From NCBI RefSeq assembly GCF_019391655.1, contig NZ_JAHXPQ010000001.1, positions 372,001-436,000 of the forward strand: a stretch of 64,000 nucleotides of DNA, written 5' to 3'. How positions within the stretch are numbered: the stretch's first letter is position 1; every line of letters begins with the position of its first letter. Below are positions 62,748-64,000 of this stretch, piece after piece. This DNA is from Mucilaginibacter rivuli. GTDB lineage: Bacteria; Bacteroidota; Bacteroidia; Sphingobacteriales; Sphingobacteriaceae. Made by a program: the position numbers and the translations under genes. Under the pieces are notes generated by a model, which was not told where the DNA came from, ran no database searches, and saw nothing but the letters and a program-made list of their open reading frames with translations.

Positions 62748-63722
62748 ATGGCATTCAAAGCACTGTTCAGCATCCGCCACCTTATTCTCAGCGACTTGGA
62801 GGTGGCGCGAACCCCCTCATTTCACCTTACCAACCACCATCCGATCAAAAGCCGTATTCTCGATGGCGACATATTGCAAGTTGTCGGGGTAAAGGCGGCC
62901 CGTTCATTTTTAAAACACACCTTAGGATACGCGATATTTGACATAGGGAGCGATGATGCCAGCTATTCAGCCGTAAGCGGCAACGCCTTCAGAATTACGA
63001 CATATAGCATACAGACGTTTCTTGCGTTCCTGTGGTTCGTAAGGGACAACAGCATAAAGGTGGAAGAGGCGTACTTCGTGGATAGCGAAACTGGACAATG
63101 GCGGTGGTGGAACAGCCACCCCGACTGCTCCCTTAGCGACGGCACGTCAGGGGACACGCCATTCACGAAAGCCGAAATACATGCAGCGACAGGCCTCTTG
63201 CTGACATATACCAAAGTCTGTCCGAAGGATTTTGCCAGCCCCAACCCTGATGACATTGTAACCGAGGCAAAAAATCTTGACGAAACCGTTTCAGCCCGCA
63301 AGTTAAACTCAGCGTTTGACAACAGCATCGAAAGAGCCATGGCGTTCCTAAACACCGCACGATGGACTTCGAATATCCCCCAGAAGATCACGCACTACAT
63401 GTCAATTTTGGAATGCCTGTTCTCGGTTGACGCAAACGAGATAGTCCACAAGGTTTCCGAAAGGGTAGCGCATTATGTCGGTGGAAGCAGCACGGAAAAG
63501 TTGGAGATTTTTAAGCTCGTGAAGGCGGCATATGGAGTTCGGTCTACCTATGTGCATGGCGGTACAAGCAAGATGAGTTCCGTTCAATTGTGCGAACTGT
63601 CAAAACAGACCGATGACATTATTCGCAGGGTACTGACCAAAGTGATAACGAAAGACCATGTTCAGTTCTTGAAGTCAAACAATTCCATGACGGAATATTT
63701 CAACAGCCTCATTTTTCAATAG
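62748..63722 (+). CDS. HEPN-domain protein (Apea-like)
   Basis: A 324-aa soluble protein. The C-terminal part has ITHYMSILECLFSVDANEIV followed by AAYGVRSTYVHGGTSK, in which Arg265 to His270 makes the RxxxxH motif of HEPN domains, many of which are RNases in toxin, CRISPR or abortive-infection systems. The N-terminal part (about residues 1-190) is unrecognised. It starts 30 bases after the relaxase, so it travels with the transfer genes. A host-defence or toxin role is inference from the motif and location. Confidence 0.6.
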   Translation: MAFKALFSIRHLILSDLEVARTPSFHLTNHHPIKSRILDGDILQVVGVKAARSFLKHTLGYAIFDIGSDDASYSAVSGNAFRITTYSIQTFLAFLWFVRDNSIKVEEAYFVDSETGQWRWWNSHPDCSLSDGTSGDTPFTKAEIHAATGLLLTYTKVCPKDFASPNPDDIVTEAKNLDETVSARKLNSAFDNSIERAMAFLNTARWTSNIPQKITHYMSILECLFSVDANEIVHKVSERVAHYVGGSSTEKLEIFKLVKAAYGVRSTYVHGGTSKMSSVQLCELSKQTDDIIRRVLTKVITKDHVQFLKSNNSMTEYFNSLIFQ

Positions 63723-63737
63723 AGTGAGTAGGAGTAG

Positions 63738-63815
63738 CAAGATAGTGTGTCCCTCCGAGACAGATTGGTATCTTGCCTTGTCGTCGGGACACACTATCTT
63801 GCGGGGATATCCCCG
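63738..63815. repeat. 17-bp inverted repeat plus 12-bp palindrome
   Basis: GCAAGATAGTGTGTCCC (63738-63754) and GGGACACACTATCTTGC (63787-63803) are perfectly complementary with a 32-nt loop. Next to them is the perfect palindrome GGGGATATCCCC (63804-63815). A further CCCCT/AGGGG pair lies at 63845-63862. No gene covers this stretch; candidates are oriT, a terminator for the HEPN gene or a replication/transfer signal. Confidence 0.6.
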
Positions 63816-63944
63816 TACCCCTTAGGCGCATCGCAAAAACTAAGCCCCTCAAATGCAAGGGGTGCAATTACGGGGAAAGAGACATTGGCCGAGTGTAATT
63901 GTACCGCATCACGCCGAGCGTGACGGAATCGCCGTTCACCGCAC

Positions 63945-64000
63945 CTATTGATTGAGCAGCTTTTTCTTCTGAACGTCGTATTCTGCCGCCGTGATTGCGC
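63945..64000 (-). CDS. Possible SHOCT-type C-terminus (partial)
   Basis: On the minus strand the right edge reads AITAAEYDVQKKKLLNQ followed by TAG. The pattern (I)T..E(Y)(D).(K)K..LL matches the C-terminal SHOCT module found at the ends of many membrane or DUF proteins. The frame beside it is also open (to 63868), so coding assignment is tentative. Confidence 0.35.
   Translation of the reverse strand, partial: AITAAEYDVQKKKLLNQ

Noticed and set aside
62358-62780. 140-aa minus-strand frame across the relaxase end
   Set aside because: It overlaps the relaxase, whose HxH motif and length support the plus strand.

Overview
The window looks like the chromosome of a soil or plant-associated Bacteroidota of the family Sphingobacteriaceae (Mucilaginibacter- or Pedobacter-like). 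The evidence is a SusC/SusD pair, Bacteroidota-type promoters (TTG, about 20 nt, TAnnTTTG), the absence of purine-rich Shine-Dalgarno sites, a PL10/GH28/GH105/GH43/GH29 pectin locus and a Bacteroidota-type long IF-2. Genus assignment is inference.

Layout. (1) 1-8.3 kb: housekeeping and metabolic genes: a YhcH-type protein, a PfkB sugar kinase, tRNA-Asn, an ABC-F ATPase, a secreted amidohydrolase, a DUF808 membrane protein and a NagB/PIG-L fusion. (2) 8.3-34.5 kb: a pectin/uronate utilisation locus. SusC/SusD capture oligosaccharides; a PAS histidine kinase and an AraC regulator lie inside; GH29, GH43, an alpha/beta esterase, GH28, GH105 and PL10 cut, deacylate and trim the polymer. KduI/KduD process 4,5-unsaturated uronate, UxaC and UxaA process galacturonate, and KdgK phosphorylates the shared product 2-keto-3-deoxygluconate. 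Tagaturonate reductase (UxaB) and KDPG aldolase are not in the window. Two palindromes, one AraC-adjacent and one of LacI type, sit at the promoters of the GH29 and GH43 genes. (3) 32.1-43.3 kb: a cell-surface glycan cluster (ATP-grasp enzyme, five glycosyltransferases, an ABC exporter, an acyltransferase), with the PL10 gene and a DUF4349 lipoprotein in between. (4) 43.4-53.2 kb, mostly minus strand: rimP-nusA-infB, a sigma factor/small protein/ClpP operon, a DHFR-fold gene bracketed by two matching hairpins, der and era, ending at an initiator tRNA-Met.

(5) 53.2-64.0 kb: an integrative mobilizable element lodged in the tRNA-fMet gene; its right end is beyond the window. It carries a serine recombinase whose last codons are the antisense of the tRNA, two small proteins, a MobC-like protein, a VirD4/TraG coupling protein, a lipoprotein-like MIDAS protein, a membrane protein, a MOB relaxase and a HEPN-domain protein. 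Between the two mobilization arms sits AT-rich cargo: a P-loop NTPase and a 190-aa unknown protein whose start codon follows a 23-bp inverted repeat. This element is the most novel part. Four apparent single-base frameshifts (two in the recombinase, one in the MIDAS protein, one at an 8-T run in the NTPase) lie in it and none were noticed in the preceding 53 kb, so it is either decaying, using frameshifting or slippage, or affected by sequence errors.

All calls come from reading motifs and reading frames; no database search was run.
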